DNA of 5,481 nucleotides. Origin: Streptomyces sp. NRRL WC-3549. GTDB lineage: Bacteria; Actinomycetota; Actinomycetes; Streptomycetales; Streptomycetaceae. This document shows, piece by piece, positions 1 through 5,481 of the stretch. Location of the stretch: contig NZ_KL585436.1 in the NCBI RefSeq assembly GCF_000721935.1, positions 11,653 to 17,133 on the forward strand, written 5' to 3'. A program made the position numbers and the translations under genes. Positions within the stretch are counted from its first letter, which is position 1, and each line of letters begins with the position of its first letter. A model generated the notes under the pieces. That model saw only the letters and a program-made list of their open reading frames with translations. It was not told the DNA's origin and searched no databases.

Positions 1-207
1 ACCGAGGATGGTGCCGCCGCGGGCCAGGATGCCGCTGACGGCGTTGAGGTCGAGGGGTCGGAAGTGGCCGTCGAGCAGTCCCTTGAACCCGTCCTCGAAT
101 CCGATGACCTCATCGCCGTGCCCCACCACGGCACGGTGGACGACCGAACGGATCACGGCGTTCAGGCCGGGGCAGTCCCCGCCTGCGGTGAGAATTCCGA
201 TGCGCAT
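1..207 (-). CDS. pfkA: 6-phosphofructokinase, N-terminal 69 residues (partial, runs off left edge)
   Basis: Cytoplasmic glycolytic enzyme that phosphorylates fructose 6-phosphate to fructose 1,6-bisphosphate. Seen: read on the minus strand, the protein begins MRIGILTAGGDCPGLNAVIR, the classic PFK nucleotide/phosphate-binding loop (GGDxPGxN, residues 9-16), and ends in this window at GGTILG (residues 64-69), the conserved GGT.LG segment. The ATG at 205-207 is preceded by AGGAG about 10 bases upstream, so the start is well supported. The phosphoryl-donor loop (GGDGS/GGDDT region, near residue 100) lies outside the window, so I cannot tell from sequence whether the donor is ATP or pyrophosphate; actinobacterial PFKs include both. 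It is divergent from pta across a 423-base gap. Streptomyces carry several pfkA paralogues; by gene context this should be the pfkA2 type (inference from remembered S. coelicolor gene order). Confidence 0.95.
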   Translation of the reverse strand, partial: MRIGILTAGGDCPGLNAVIRSVVHRAVVGHGDEVIGFEDGFKGLLDGHFRPLDLNAVSGILARGGTILG

Positions 208-262
208 CGTGCTCTGTCTCCTGCTCGCTAGTGCCGTGCCTCCGGGCTGTCCCGTCCGTCCC

Positions 263-292
263 TGGCGGGCGCGCGACGGCAACCGCCCGCCA
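263..292 (-). repeat. 9-bp perfect inverted repeat upstream of pfkA
   Basis: Arms TGGCGGGCG (263-271) and CGCCCGCCA (284-292) are exact reverse complements separated by 12 bases. The repeat ends 56 bases upstream of the pfkA ATG. If the pfkA transcript starts further upstream, this would be a strong GC stem in its leader; if not, it may be an operator. There is no T-run on either side, so it is not a standard intrinsic terminator. GC-rich repeats of this kind also arise by chance. Confidence 0.5.
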
Positions 293-559
293 CGTACCCG
301 GCCGTGCCACGGGCCAGGGCCCGCTTCCTCACGTCCCGGGACACCCGGACGCATCCAGTATGCGGGCGGCCCGGAAGTGCCCCGACGCGCCCTCCGGTAC
401 CGCGCTCCGTTCCGCCGGGGACCGCGGAGCAGCCCCGGCACAGGGCGCGCGGGGCCCCGTACCGTCAGTCACCACGGATTGTCCCACGCCGTGTCGGGCA
501 GGTGGCCGGCCGAGGGGTCCGGGCGCCCGGCGGACGGCTTCCGGGCCGGTTCCTCCCGG

Positions 560-578
560 CGGGCGGCATAACCGCCCG
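560..578 (+). repeat. 7-bp GC hairpin upstream of pta
   Basis: CGGGCGG (560-566) and CCGCCCG (572-578) are exact reverse complements around a five-base CATAA loop. All seven pairs are G-C. It sits 53 bases before the pta start codon and shares its right arm with the larger palindrome at 568-587, so the two symmetries overlap. No T-run follows on either strand, which argues against a terminator. Confidence 0.45.
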
Positions 579-587
579 GGTGGGTAT
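568..587. promoter_or_regulatory. 20-base imperfect palindrome, candidate operator for pta
   Basis: Half sites ATAACCGCCC (568-577) and GGGTGGGTAT (578-587) match as reverse complements at 8 of 10 positions, the exceptions being the pairs 571/584 and 574/581. The A+T tips and a central CCCGGG are typical of sites bound by dimeric repressors, though I cannot assign a regulator family. It ends 43 bases before the pta GTG and overlaps the best -10-like hexamer, TATCGT at 585-590, so a bound protein could plausibly occlude the pta promoter. Position and symmetry are seen; function is inferred. Confidence 0.4.
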
Positions 588-618
588 CGTCAAGAGGGCA
601 GGACCAGCCGACCAGGAC

Positions 619-625
619 GGGAGAG
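619..625 (+). promoter_or_regulatory. Ribosome binding site of pta
   Basis: GGGAGAG lies 5-7 bases before the GTG at 631 and decides this start over the in-frame GTG at 580-582, which has no Shine-Dalgarno-like sequence upstream and would add residues not expected in the family. Confidence 0.75.
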
Positions 626-630
626 CACGC

Positions 631-2703
631 GTGGCGCGCAGCGTGTATGTGACCGGGACCGACCGGGGGGACGGCCGTCAGGTCGTCGATCTGGGAGTCA
701 TGGAGCTACTGACGCGTCAGGTGGACCGGGTGGGTGTCTTCCGTCCGCTGGTCCACGACGGACCCGACCGGCTCTTCGAGCTGCTCCGGGCCCGCTACCG
801 GCTCTCCCAGAGCCCGGAGAGCGTGTACGGCCTGGACTACCACGAGGCCTCCGCGGTCCAGGCGGAACAGGGTACGGACGAACTGGTCTCCCGGCTCGTC
901 GAGCGTTTCCACCGGGTGGCCCGCGAGTACGAGGTGGTGCTGGTCCTCGGTACGGACTTCGCGGCGACCCAGCTCCCGGACGAGCTGGCGCTCAACGCCC
1001 GGCTCGCCAACGAGTTCGGCGCCTCGGTGATCACGGTGGTCGGCGGACAGGGCCAGGACGCCGGGTCGGTGCGGTCCGAGGCCCGCAACGCCTACCGCGC
1101 GTACGCCTCACTGGGCTGCGACGTCCTGACGGTGATCGTGAACCGGGTGGCGGCCGAGGACCGGGCGGAGATCGCCGACGGGCTGACGGACCAGCTCCCG
1201 GTGGTGTGCTCGGTGCTGCCGGACGAACCCGCGCTGTCCGCGCCCACGGTCTCCCAGATCACCACGGCCCTGGGCGGAACGGTTCTGCTCGGCGACGACT
1301 CGGGGCTGGCCCGGGACGCGCTGGACTTCGTCTTCGGCGGCGCGATGCTGCCGAACCTGCTCAAGGCCCTCACCCCGGGGTGTATGGTCGTCACCCCCGG
1401 CGACCGGGCGGACCTCGTCATCGGCTCGCTCGCCGCGCACAGCGCGGGCACCCCGCCGATCGCGGGCGTGCTGCTGACGCTGGACGAGCGCCCCGGCGAG
1501 GAGATACTCAAGCTCGCCGCCCGCCTCGCACCGGGCACCCCGGTGATCGCGGTGTCCGGCGGATCCTTCCCCACGGCGGGCGAACTCTTCGCCCTGGAAG
1601 GCAAGTTGAACGCCGCCACCCCCCGCAAGGCGGAGACCGCGCTCGGCGTCTTCGAGCGCCACGTGGACACCACCGCCCTGCTGGAGCGGCTCTCGGTGGC
1701 CCGCAGCGGCCGGGTCACCCCGATGATGTTCGAGCACGAACTGCTGGAGCAGGCCCGCTCCGACCGGCGCCGGGTCGTCCTGCCCGAGGGCACCGAGGAG
1801 CGCGTCCTGCGCGCCGCCGACGTGCTGCTGCGCCGCGACGTCTGCGACCTGACCCTCCTCGGAGACGTGGACGTCATCCGCAAGAAGGCCGCCGACCTCG
1901 GCATCGACCTCGCCGGGACCCGCCTCATCGACCCGCAGGCCTCCGAGCTGCGCCAGGGCTTCGCCGAGCGGTACGCCATGCTGCGCGCACACCGCGGGGT
2001 GACGGTGGAGCTGGCGTACGACGTCGTCTCGGACGTCAACTACTTCGGCACGCTGATGGTCGAGGAGGGGCTGGCCGACGGCATGGTCTCCGGCACGGTG
2101 CACTCCACGGCGGCGACCATCCGGCCCGCGTTCGAGATCATCAAGACCAAGCCGGACGCCTCGATCGTCTCCTCGGTCTTCTTCATGTGCCTCGCGGACA
2201 AGGTCCTCGTCTACGGCGACTGCGCGGTCAACCCGGACCCGGACGCGGAGCAGCTGGCCGACATCGCGGTGCAGTCGGCGGCCACCGCGCGGCGCTTCGG
2301 CGTGGAGCCGCGTATCGCGATGCTGTCGTACTCGACGGGCACCTCCGGCAGCGGCGCGGACGTCGACAAGGTGCGCGAGGCCACGGAGCGGGTACGCGCC
2401 TCGCGACCGGACCTGAGCATCGAGGGCCCGATCCAGTACGACGCCGCGGTCGAGCCGTCCGTCGCCGCCATGAAGCTGCCGGAGTCACCGGTGGCGGGGC
2501 GGGCGACCGTGCTGGTCTTCCCCGACCTGAACACCGGCAACAACACCTACAAGGCCGTCCAGCGGTCGGCGGGCGCCGTCGCGGTCGGCCCGGTCCTCCA
2601 GGGGCTGCGCAAGCCGGTCAACGACCTCTCGCGGGGCGCCCTGGTGCAGGACATCGTGACGACGGTGGCCATCACCGCGATCCAGGCGCAGGGCGAGGAG
2701 TGA
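631..2703 (+). CDS. pta: Phosphate acetyltransferase, long three-domain form
   Basis: Cytoplasmic enzyme that reversibly converts acetyl-CoA and phosphate to acetyl phosphate and CoA, feeding acetate kinase. At 690 aa it is the long form, not the roughly 330-aa short form. Domains seen: an N-terminal P-loop-fold region (about 1-200), a DRTGG-type middle region (about 205-340), and the catalytic PTA/PTB domain (about 360-688). The catalytic part is well conserved: LPEGTEERVL (384-393), GLADGMVSGTVHSTA (480-494), MLSYSTGTSGSG (564-575), QYDAAV (602-607) and LNTGNNTYKAVQR (633-645). In the N-terminal domain the Walker A position reads TGTDRGDGRQ (8-17) with no GK[ST], and the usual acidic Walker B-like segment reads VVLVLGTDF (102-110), so ATP binding there is probably lost. 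The GTG start has a good ribosome binding site, and MARSVYVTG is the expected beginning. The stop overlaps the ackA start, implying one transcript and coupled translation. Confidence 0.97.
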   Translation: MARSVYVTGTDRGDGRQVVDLGVMELLTRQVDRVGVFRPLVHDGPDRLFELLRARYRLSQSPESVYGLDYHEASAVQAEQGTDELVSRLVERFHRVAREYEVVLVLGTDFAATQLPDELALNARLANEFGASVITVVGGQGQDAGSVRSEARNAYRAYASLGCDVLTVIVNRVAAEDRAEIADGLTDQLPVVCSVLPDEPALSAPTVSQITTALGGTVLLGDDSGLARDALDFVFGGAMLPNLLKALTPGCMVVTPGDRADLVIGSLAAHSAGTPPIAGVLLTLDERPGEEILKLAARLAPGTPVIAVSGGSFPTAGELFALEGKLNAATPRKAETALGVFERHVDTTALLERLSVARSGRVTPMMFEHELLEQARSDRRRVVLPEGTEERVLRAADVLLRRDVCDLTLLGDVDVIRKKAADLGIDLAGTRLIDPQASELRQGFAERYAMLRAHRGVTVELAYDVVSDVNYFGTLMVEEGLADGMVSGTVHSTAATIRPAFEIIKTKPDASIVSSVFFMCLADKVLVYGDCAVNPDPDAEQLADIAVQSAATARRFGVEPRIAMLSYSTGTSGSGADVDKVREATERVRASRPDLSIEGPIQYDAAVEPSVAAMKLPESPVAGRATVLVFPDLNTGNNTYKAVQRSAGAVAVGPVLQGLRKPVNDLSRGALVQDIVTTVAITAIQAQGEE
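2695..2700 (+). promoter_or_regulatory. Shine-Dalgarno sequence for ackA inside the end of pta
   Basis: GAGGAG forms the last two Glu codons of pta. It is 8 bases from an in-frame TTG at 2709, ideal spacing, but overlaps the GTG at 2700. This raises doubt as to which of the two starts ackA. Confidence 0.6.
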
Positions 2704-3938
2704 ACGAGTTGTCCACCACCCACGACACCACCCCCGAGGAGACGGCGAGCCGGGTGCTCGTCCTCAACTCCGGCTCCTCCTCGGTGAAGTACCAGCTCCT
2801 GGACATGCGCGACCGCTCACGGCTGGCGACCGGGCTCGTCGAGCGGATCGGCGAGTCCTCCTCCCGGCTGGTCCACACCCCGCAGGAGGGGCCGAAGCGC
2901 GAGCGCTCCGGCCGGATCGCCGACCACGACCAGGCGCTGAAGGCCGCGGCCGACGAGCTCGCGGCCGACGGTCTCGGCCTGGACTCCCCCGAGCTGGTCG
3001 CGATCGGGCACCGGGTGGTCCACGGCGGGCTGCGGTTCAGCGAGCCCACCGTGATCACCGACGAGGTGCTGAAGGAGATCGAACGGCTCGTCCCGGTGGC
3101 CCCGCTGCACAACCCGGCGAACATCACGGGGATCCGTACGGCCCGGGCCCTGCGCCCCGACCTGCCGCAGGTCGCGGTCTTCGACACGGCCTTCCACCGG
3201 TCGATGCCGGAGCACGCCGCCCGGTACGCGATCGACGTGGAGACCGCGGACGCCCACCGCATCCGCCGCTACGGCTTCCACGGCACCTCGCACGCGTACG
3301 TCTCCCGGCGGGCGGCCGAACTGCTGGGCCGGCCCGTCGAGGACCTCAACATGATCGTGCTGCACCTGGGCAACGGCGCCTCGGCCTCCGCGGTGGCCGG
3401 CGGCCGGTGCGTGGACACCTCGATGGGGCTGACCCCGCTGGAGGGGCTGGTCATGGGGACCCGCTCGGGCGACGTCGACCCGGCCGTCACCTTCCACCTC
3501 GAACGGGTGGCGGGGATGTCCACGGACGAGGTCGACGCCCTGCTCAACGAGAAGAGCGGGCTGGTCGGCCTCTGCGGCGACAACGACATGCGGGAGATCC
3601 TGCGCCGGGTCGACGAGGGCGACGAGCGGGCCGCGCTCGCGTTCGCCGTCTACATCCACCGGCTGAAGAAGTACATCGGCGCCTACGCCGCGGTCCTCGG
3701 CCGGGTGGACGCGGTCGTGTTCACGGCGGGGGTCGGCGAGAACTCGGCGCCGGTACGAGAGGCTGCCCTCGCGGGGCTGGAGGGGTTCGGCCTGGCCGTG
3801 GACCCGGACCTCAACGCCGTACGGTCCGGCGAACCCCGGCTCGTCTCGCCCGGGGACGCCCGGGTCGCGGTGGCCGTGGTCCCGACGGACGAGGAGCTGG
3901 AGATCGCCCGCCAGACCTTCGCACTGGCCCACAACTGA
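2700..3938 (+). CDS. ackA: Acetate kinase
   Basis: Cytoplasmic kinase of the ASKHA superfamily that converts acetyl phosphate and ADP to acetate and ATP, reversibly. From the GTG at 2700 it has 412 aa, close to the family length of about 400. Known active-site positions of the Methanosarcina thermophila enzyme line up with a constant offset of 14: N23 and S28 (LNSGSSS; enzyme N7, S12, offset 16 here), R105 (HRVVHGG; R91), D162 (FDTAFH; D148), H194 (YGFHGTSH; H180), N225 (HLGNGAS; N211), R255 (GTRSGDVDP; R241) and E398 (PTDEE; E384). The signature DTSMGLTPLEG is present. All are intact, so it should be active. The GTGA overlap with pta points to translational coupling. The start is uncertain: TTG at 2709 has the better ribosome binding site, and GTG at 2754 would clip the first strand and is less likely. 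The N-terminal 18 residues before VLVLN are a polar extension. Confidence 0.97.
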   Translation: MNELSTTHDTTPEETASRVLVLNSGSSSVKYQLLDMRDRSRLATGLVERIGESSSRLVHTPQEGPKRERSGRIADHDQALKAAADELAADGLGLDSPELVAIGHRVVHGGLRFSEPTVITDEVLKEIERLVPVAPLHNPANITGIRTARALRPDLPQVAVFDTAFHRSMPEHAARYAIDVETADAHRIRRYGFHGTSHAYVSRRAAELLGRPVEDLNMIVLHLGNGASASAVAGGRCVDTSMGLTPLEGLVMGTRSGDVDPAVTFHLERVAGMSTDEVDALLNEKSGLVGLCGDNDMREILRRVDEGDERAALAFAVYIHRLKKYIGAYAAVLGRVDAVVFTAGVGENSAPVREAALAGLEGFGLAVDPDLNAVRSGEPRLVSPGDARVAVAVVPTDEELEIARQTFALAHN

Positions 3939-3971
3939 GCGGGTGGGCGCACCTTTGTACCTTCCACCAGA

Positions 3972-3983
3972 CGGAATATTCCG
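3972..3983. promoter_or_regulatory. Perfect 12-bp palindrome CGGAATATTCCG, candidate operator for pyk
   Basis: The 12 bases are fully self-complementary and A+T-rich at the centre, which stands out in this GC-rich DNA. It lies 29 bases before the pyk ATG and over the expected -35 region of the TAGGAT box at 4000-4005. This placement suits a regulator controlling pyk. The left half also contains GGAAT, which resembles the -35 element of some ECF sigma factors, but no matching GTT -10 lies at 18-19 bases, so that reading is weak. Confidence 0.4.
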
Positions 3984-3999
3984 CAGCGAAACAAACCGA

Positions 4000-4005
4000 T
4001 AGGAT
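4000..4005 (+). promoter_or_regulatory. TAGGAT: -10 box of a possibly leaderless pyk transcript, or Shine-Dalgarno
   Basis: TAGGAT fits the TANNNT -10 consensus of the main actinobacterial sigma factor and ends 7 bases before the pyk ATG, so transcription would start at or next to the A of ATG, giving a leaderless mRNA. The same bases include AGGA (4001-4004), 8 bases from the ATG, which could serve as a modest ribosome binding site on a longer transcript. No good -35 hexamer stands at 16-18 bases upstream. Confidence 0.45.
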
Positions 4006-4012
4006 CCGCCTC

Positions 4013-5440
4013 ATGCGCCGTTCCAAAATCGTCTGTACCCTCGGTCCCGCCGTCGACTCCCACGAGCAGCTCGTGGCTCTGATCGAGGCCGGCATGAGCG
4101 TGGCCCGTTTCAACTTCAGCCACGGAACCCACGAAGAGCACCAGGGCCGCTACGACCGCGTCCGCAAGGCCGCCGCCGAGACCGGCCGCGCGGTCGCCGT
4201 GCTCGCCGACCTCCAGGGACCGAAGATCCGCCTGGCGAAGTTCGCGGAGGGCCCGGTCGAACTGGTCCGCGGGGACGAGTTCGTCATCACCACCGAGGAC
4301 GTCCCGGGCGACAAGTCGATCTGCGGCACGACCTACAAGGGCCTGCCCGCCGACGTCACCAAGGGCGACCCGATCCTGATCAACGACGGCAACGTCGAGC
4401 TCAAGGTCGTCTCCGTCGAGGGGACCCGGGTCACCAGCATCGTCATCGAGGGCGGTGTGATCTCCGACCACAAGGGCATCAACCTGCCCGGCGCGGCGGT
4501 CAACGTCCCGGCGCTGTCCGAGAAGGACGTCGATGACCTGCGGTTCGCGCTGCGGATGGGCTGCGACCTGGTCGCCCTGTCCTTCGTGCGGGACGCGGAG
4601 GACGTCAAGGACGTCCACAAGGTGATGGACGAGGAGGGCCGCCGGGTCCCCGTCATCGCCAAGGTGGAGAAGCCGCAGGCCGTGGAGCACATGGAGGGCG
4701 TCGTCGCCGCCTTCGACGGTGTGATGGTGGCCCGTGGCGACCTCGCCGTCGAGTACCCGCTCGAACGGGTCCCGATGGTGCAGAAGCGCCTCATCGAGCT
4801 GTGCCGCCGCAACGCCAAGCCGGTGATCGTGGCGACCCAGATGATGGAGTCGATGATCACCAACTCCCGCCCGACGCGTGCCGAGGCGTCCGACGTGGCC
4901 AACGCGATCCTGGACGGCGCGGACGCGGTCATGCTGTCGGCGGAGTCCTCCGTGGGCGCGTATCCGATCGAGACGGTCAAGACGATGGCGAAGATCGTCG
5001 TCGCCGCCGAGGAGGAGCTGCTCTCCAAGGGCCTCCAGCCGCTGGTGCCGGGCAAGAAGCCGCGCACGCAGGGCGGTTCGGTGGCCCGTGCCGCCGCCGA
5101 GATCGCGGACTTCCTGAACGGCAAGGCGCTGGTCGCCTTCACCAAGTCCGGCGACACGGCCCGCCGGCTGTCCCGCTACCGCGCGGCGCAGCCGATCCTG
5201 GCCTTCACCACCGAGGAGTCCACCCGCAACCAGCTGGCGCTGAGCTGGGGCGTGGAGTCCTACGTCGTGCCGCACGTGGACAACACGGACGCGATGGTGG
5301 ACCTGGTGGACGCCGAGCTGCTCAAGCTGAACCGCTACAGCGACGGCGACACGATGGTCATCACGGCCGGCTCGCCCCCCGGTGTCCCCGGCACCACCAA
5401 CATGGTCCGGGTGCACCACCTGAGCGGCGAGCGCGCCTGA
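4013..5440 (+). CDS. pyk: Pyruvate kinase
   Basis: Last step of glycolysis: phosphoenolpyruvate and ADP to pyruvate and ATP, in the cytoplasm, usually as a tetramer. The 475-aa length is normal and there is no extra C-terminal PEP-utiliser domain as in Bacillus. Seen: substrate and ADP residues R32, N34, S36 (ARFNFSHG), D66 and R73 (ADLQGPKIR); a B domain at about 70-165; the family signature VPVIAKVEKPQAV with catalytic K217 and metal ligand E219; D243 in MVARGDLAVE; T275 in ATQMMES followed by NSRPTRAEASDVANAILDGADAVMLSAE; and the C-terminal regulatory domain from about 350. The ATG at 4013 begins MRRSKIVCTLGP, the normal family start. Streptomyces usually hold two pyruvate kinases; by context this is the pyk2 type (inference). 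The allosteric effector cannot be read with confidence. It may be transcribed from its own promoter in the 74-base gap as well as from pta-ackA. Confidence 0.97.
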   Translation: MRRSKIVCTLGPAVDSHEQLVALIEAGMSVARFNFSHGTHEEHQGRYDRVRKAAAETGRAVAVLADLQGPKIRLAKFAEGPVELVRGDEFVITTEDVPGDKSICGTTYKGLPADVTKGDPILINDGNVELKVVSVEGTRVTSIVIEGGVISDHKGINLPGAAVNVPALSEKDVDDLRFALRMGCDLVALSFVRDAEDVKDVHKVMDEEGRRVPVIAKVEKPQAVEHMEGVVAAFDGVMVARGDLAVEYPLERVPMVQKRLIELCRRNAKPVIVATQMMESMITNSRPTRAEASDVANAILDGADAVMLSAESSVGAYPIETVKTMAKIVVAAEEELLSKGLQPLVPGKKPRTQGGSVARAAAEIADFLNGKALVAFTKSGDTARRLSRYRAAQPILAFTTEESTRNQLALSWGVESYVVPHVDNTDAMVDLVDAELLKLNRYSDGDTMVITAGSPPGVPGTTNMVRVHHLSGERA

Positions 5441-5481
5441 CGCTCCCCCGCCCGCACGGCTGTGGCCCGCCCCCTGTGAAG
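5441..5481. other. Downstream flank of pyk, no complete feature
   Basis: These 41 bases are C-rich and non-coding as far as can be seen. I found no complete hairpin with a T-run, so any pyk terminator lies beyond the window or is not of the standard kind. Confidence 0.5.

Larger units (their letters stand above)
208..630. promoter_or_regulatory. Divergent intergenic region between pfkA and pta
   Basis: This 423-base stretch separates two divergent start codons and must hold both promoters. The open frames crossing it have no ribosome binding site, resemble no protein I know, and run without a break out of frame or upstream into pta and ackA, as expected where stops are rare in GC-rich DNA. 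It contains several inverted repeats: 263-292, 333-342 (10-bp palindrome), 450-459 (10 bp), 519-530 (12 bp), 560-578 and 568-587. I found no full match to the Streptomyces Rex or Crp-type consensus sites. A convincing -35/-10 pair is not visible for either gene; the best -10-like hexamer for pta is TATCGT at 585-590. Confidence 0.7.
3939..4012 (+). promoter_or_regulatory. ackA-pyk intergenic region with probable pyk promoter
   Basis: This 74-base gap is visibly more A+T-rich in its right half (3972-4005) than the flanking genes, typical of a promoter. It holds TTGTAC (3955-3960), a perfect palindrome (3972-3983) and TAGGAT (4000-4005). A weak 4-bp stem GGTG/CACC (3942-3953) followed by TTTGT is too small to call a terminator, so readthrough from pta-ackA into pyk is also possible. 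Confidence 0.6.

Noticed and set aside
294..463. Recurring GTACC words at 294-298, 397-401 and 459-463 as a possible regulator repeat
   Set aside because: Five-base words with irregular spacing and no shared flanks; only slightly more than expected by chance.
519..530. Perfect 12-bp palindrome CCGGGCGCCCGG, with similar GC-only palindromes at 333-342 and 450-459
   Set aside because: Composed entirely or nearly entirely of G and C in a very GC-rich gap, where such palindromes are frequent by chance; no position relative to a promoter to support a role.
304..630. Upstream extension of the pta frame, including in-frame GTG at 580
   Set aside because: Has no ribosome binding site, resembles no Pta sequence, and the GTG at 631 has a good Shine-Dalgarno and the expected N-terminus.
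360..630. Possible small gene from ATG 360 in the intergenic gap
   Set aside because: No ribosome binding site, no stop before pta, and low-information Pro/Arg/Gly-rich sequence.
646..651. TGTGAC near the start of pta as a Rex half site
   Set aside because: No matching second half and it lies inside the coding sequence.
231..2699. Open frame continuous with ackA that runs upstream through all of pta
   Set aside because: It overlaps pta fully in another frame, is Arg/Gly/Pro-rich with no family resemblance, and only becomes protein-like from the ackA start.
3942..3958. GGTG/CACC stem followed by TTTGT after ackA as a terminator
   Set aside because: Only four pairs and a very short T-run; too weak to stop transcription by itself.
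3683..5419. Long minus-strand open frame (578 codons) opposite ackA and pyk, and similar frames opposite pta
   Set aside because: These mirror the strong third-position GC of the real plus-strand genes, have compositions rich in His, Arg, Asp and Val with no recognisable domain, and lack convincing ribosome binding sites.

Overview
The window looks like a piece of a Streptomyces chromosome or that of a close high-GC actinomycete. The DNA is very GC-rich with strong GC at third codon positions, GTG starts are used, I saw no in-frame TTA codon, and the proteins read like the Streptomyces forms of their families. From memory, not checked against a database, the gene order matches the S. coelicolor region SCO5426 to SCO5423 (pfkA2, pta, ackA, pyk2).

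Layout: positions 1-207 (minus strand) hold the first 69 codons of a 6-phosphofructokinase gene that runs off the left edge. Positions 208-630 are a 423-base non-coding gap between two divergent genes; it is rich in dyad symmetry, including a 9-bp inverted repeat upstream of the phosphofructokinase gene and a 20-base imperfect palindrome just upstream of pta. Positions 631-2703 (plus) encode a long-form, three-domain phosphate acetyltransferase (690 aa). Its stop overlaps the start of acetate kinase (2700-3938, about 412 aa). After a 74-base gap with a perfect 12-bp palindrome and a TAGGAT box close to the start codon comes pyruvate kinase (4013-5440, 475 aa). The last 41 bases are non-coding, and no complete terminator is visible.

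Together the genes cover a committed step of glycolysis (Pfk), its final ATP-yielding step (Pyk), and the Pta-AckA route that turns acetyl-CoA and phosphate into acetyl phosphate and then acetate plus ATP. It is a compact module for glycolytic flux, substrate-level phosphorylation and acetate overflow or re-assimilation. All catalytic residues I could place in AckA and Pyk are present, and no gene is broken inside the window.

I found no new gene system here: the protein-coding content is ordinary central metabolism. The points worth a second look are regulatory (palindromes before pta and pyk, possible leaderless start of pyk, competing ackA starts) and structural (a Pta N-terminal domain that keeps the P-loop fold position but has lost the ATP-binding residues).
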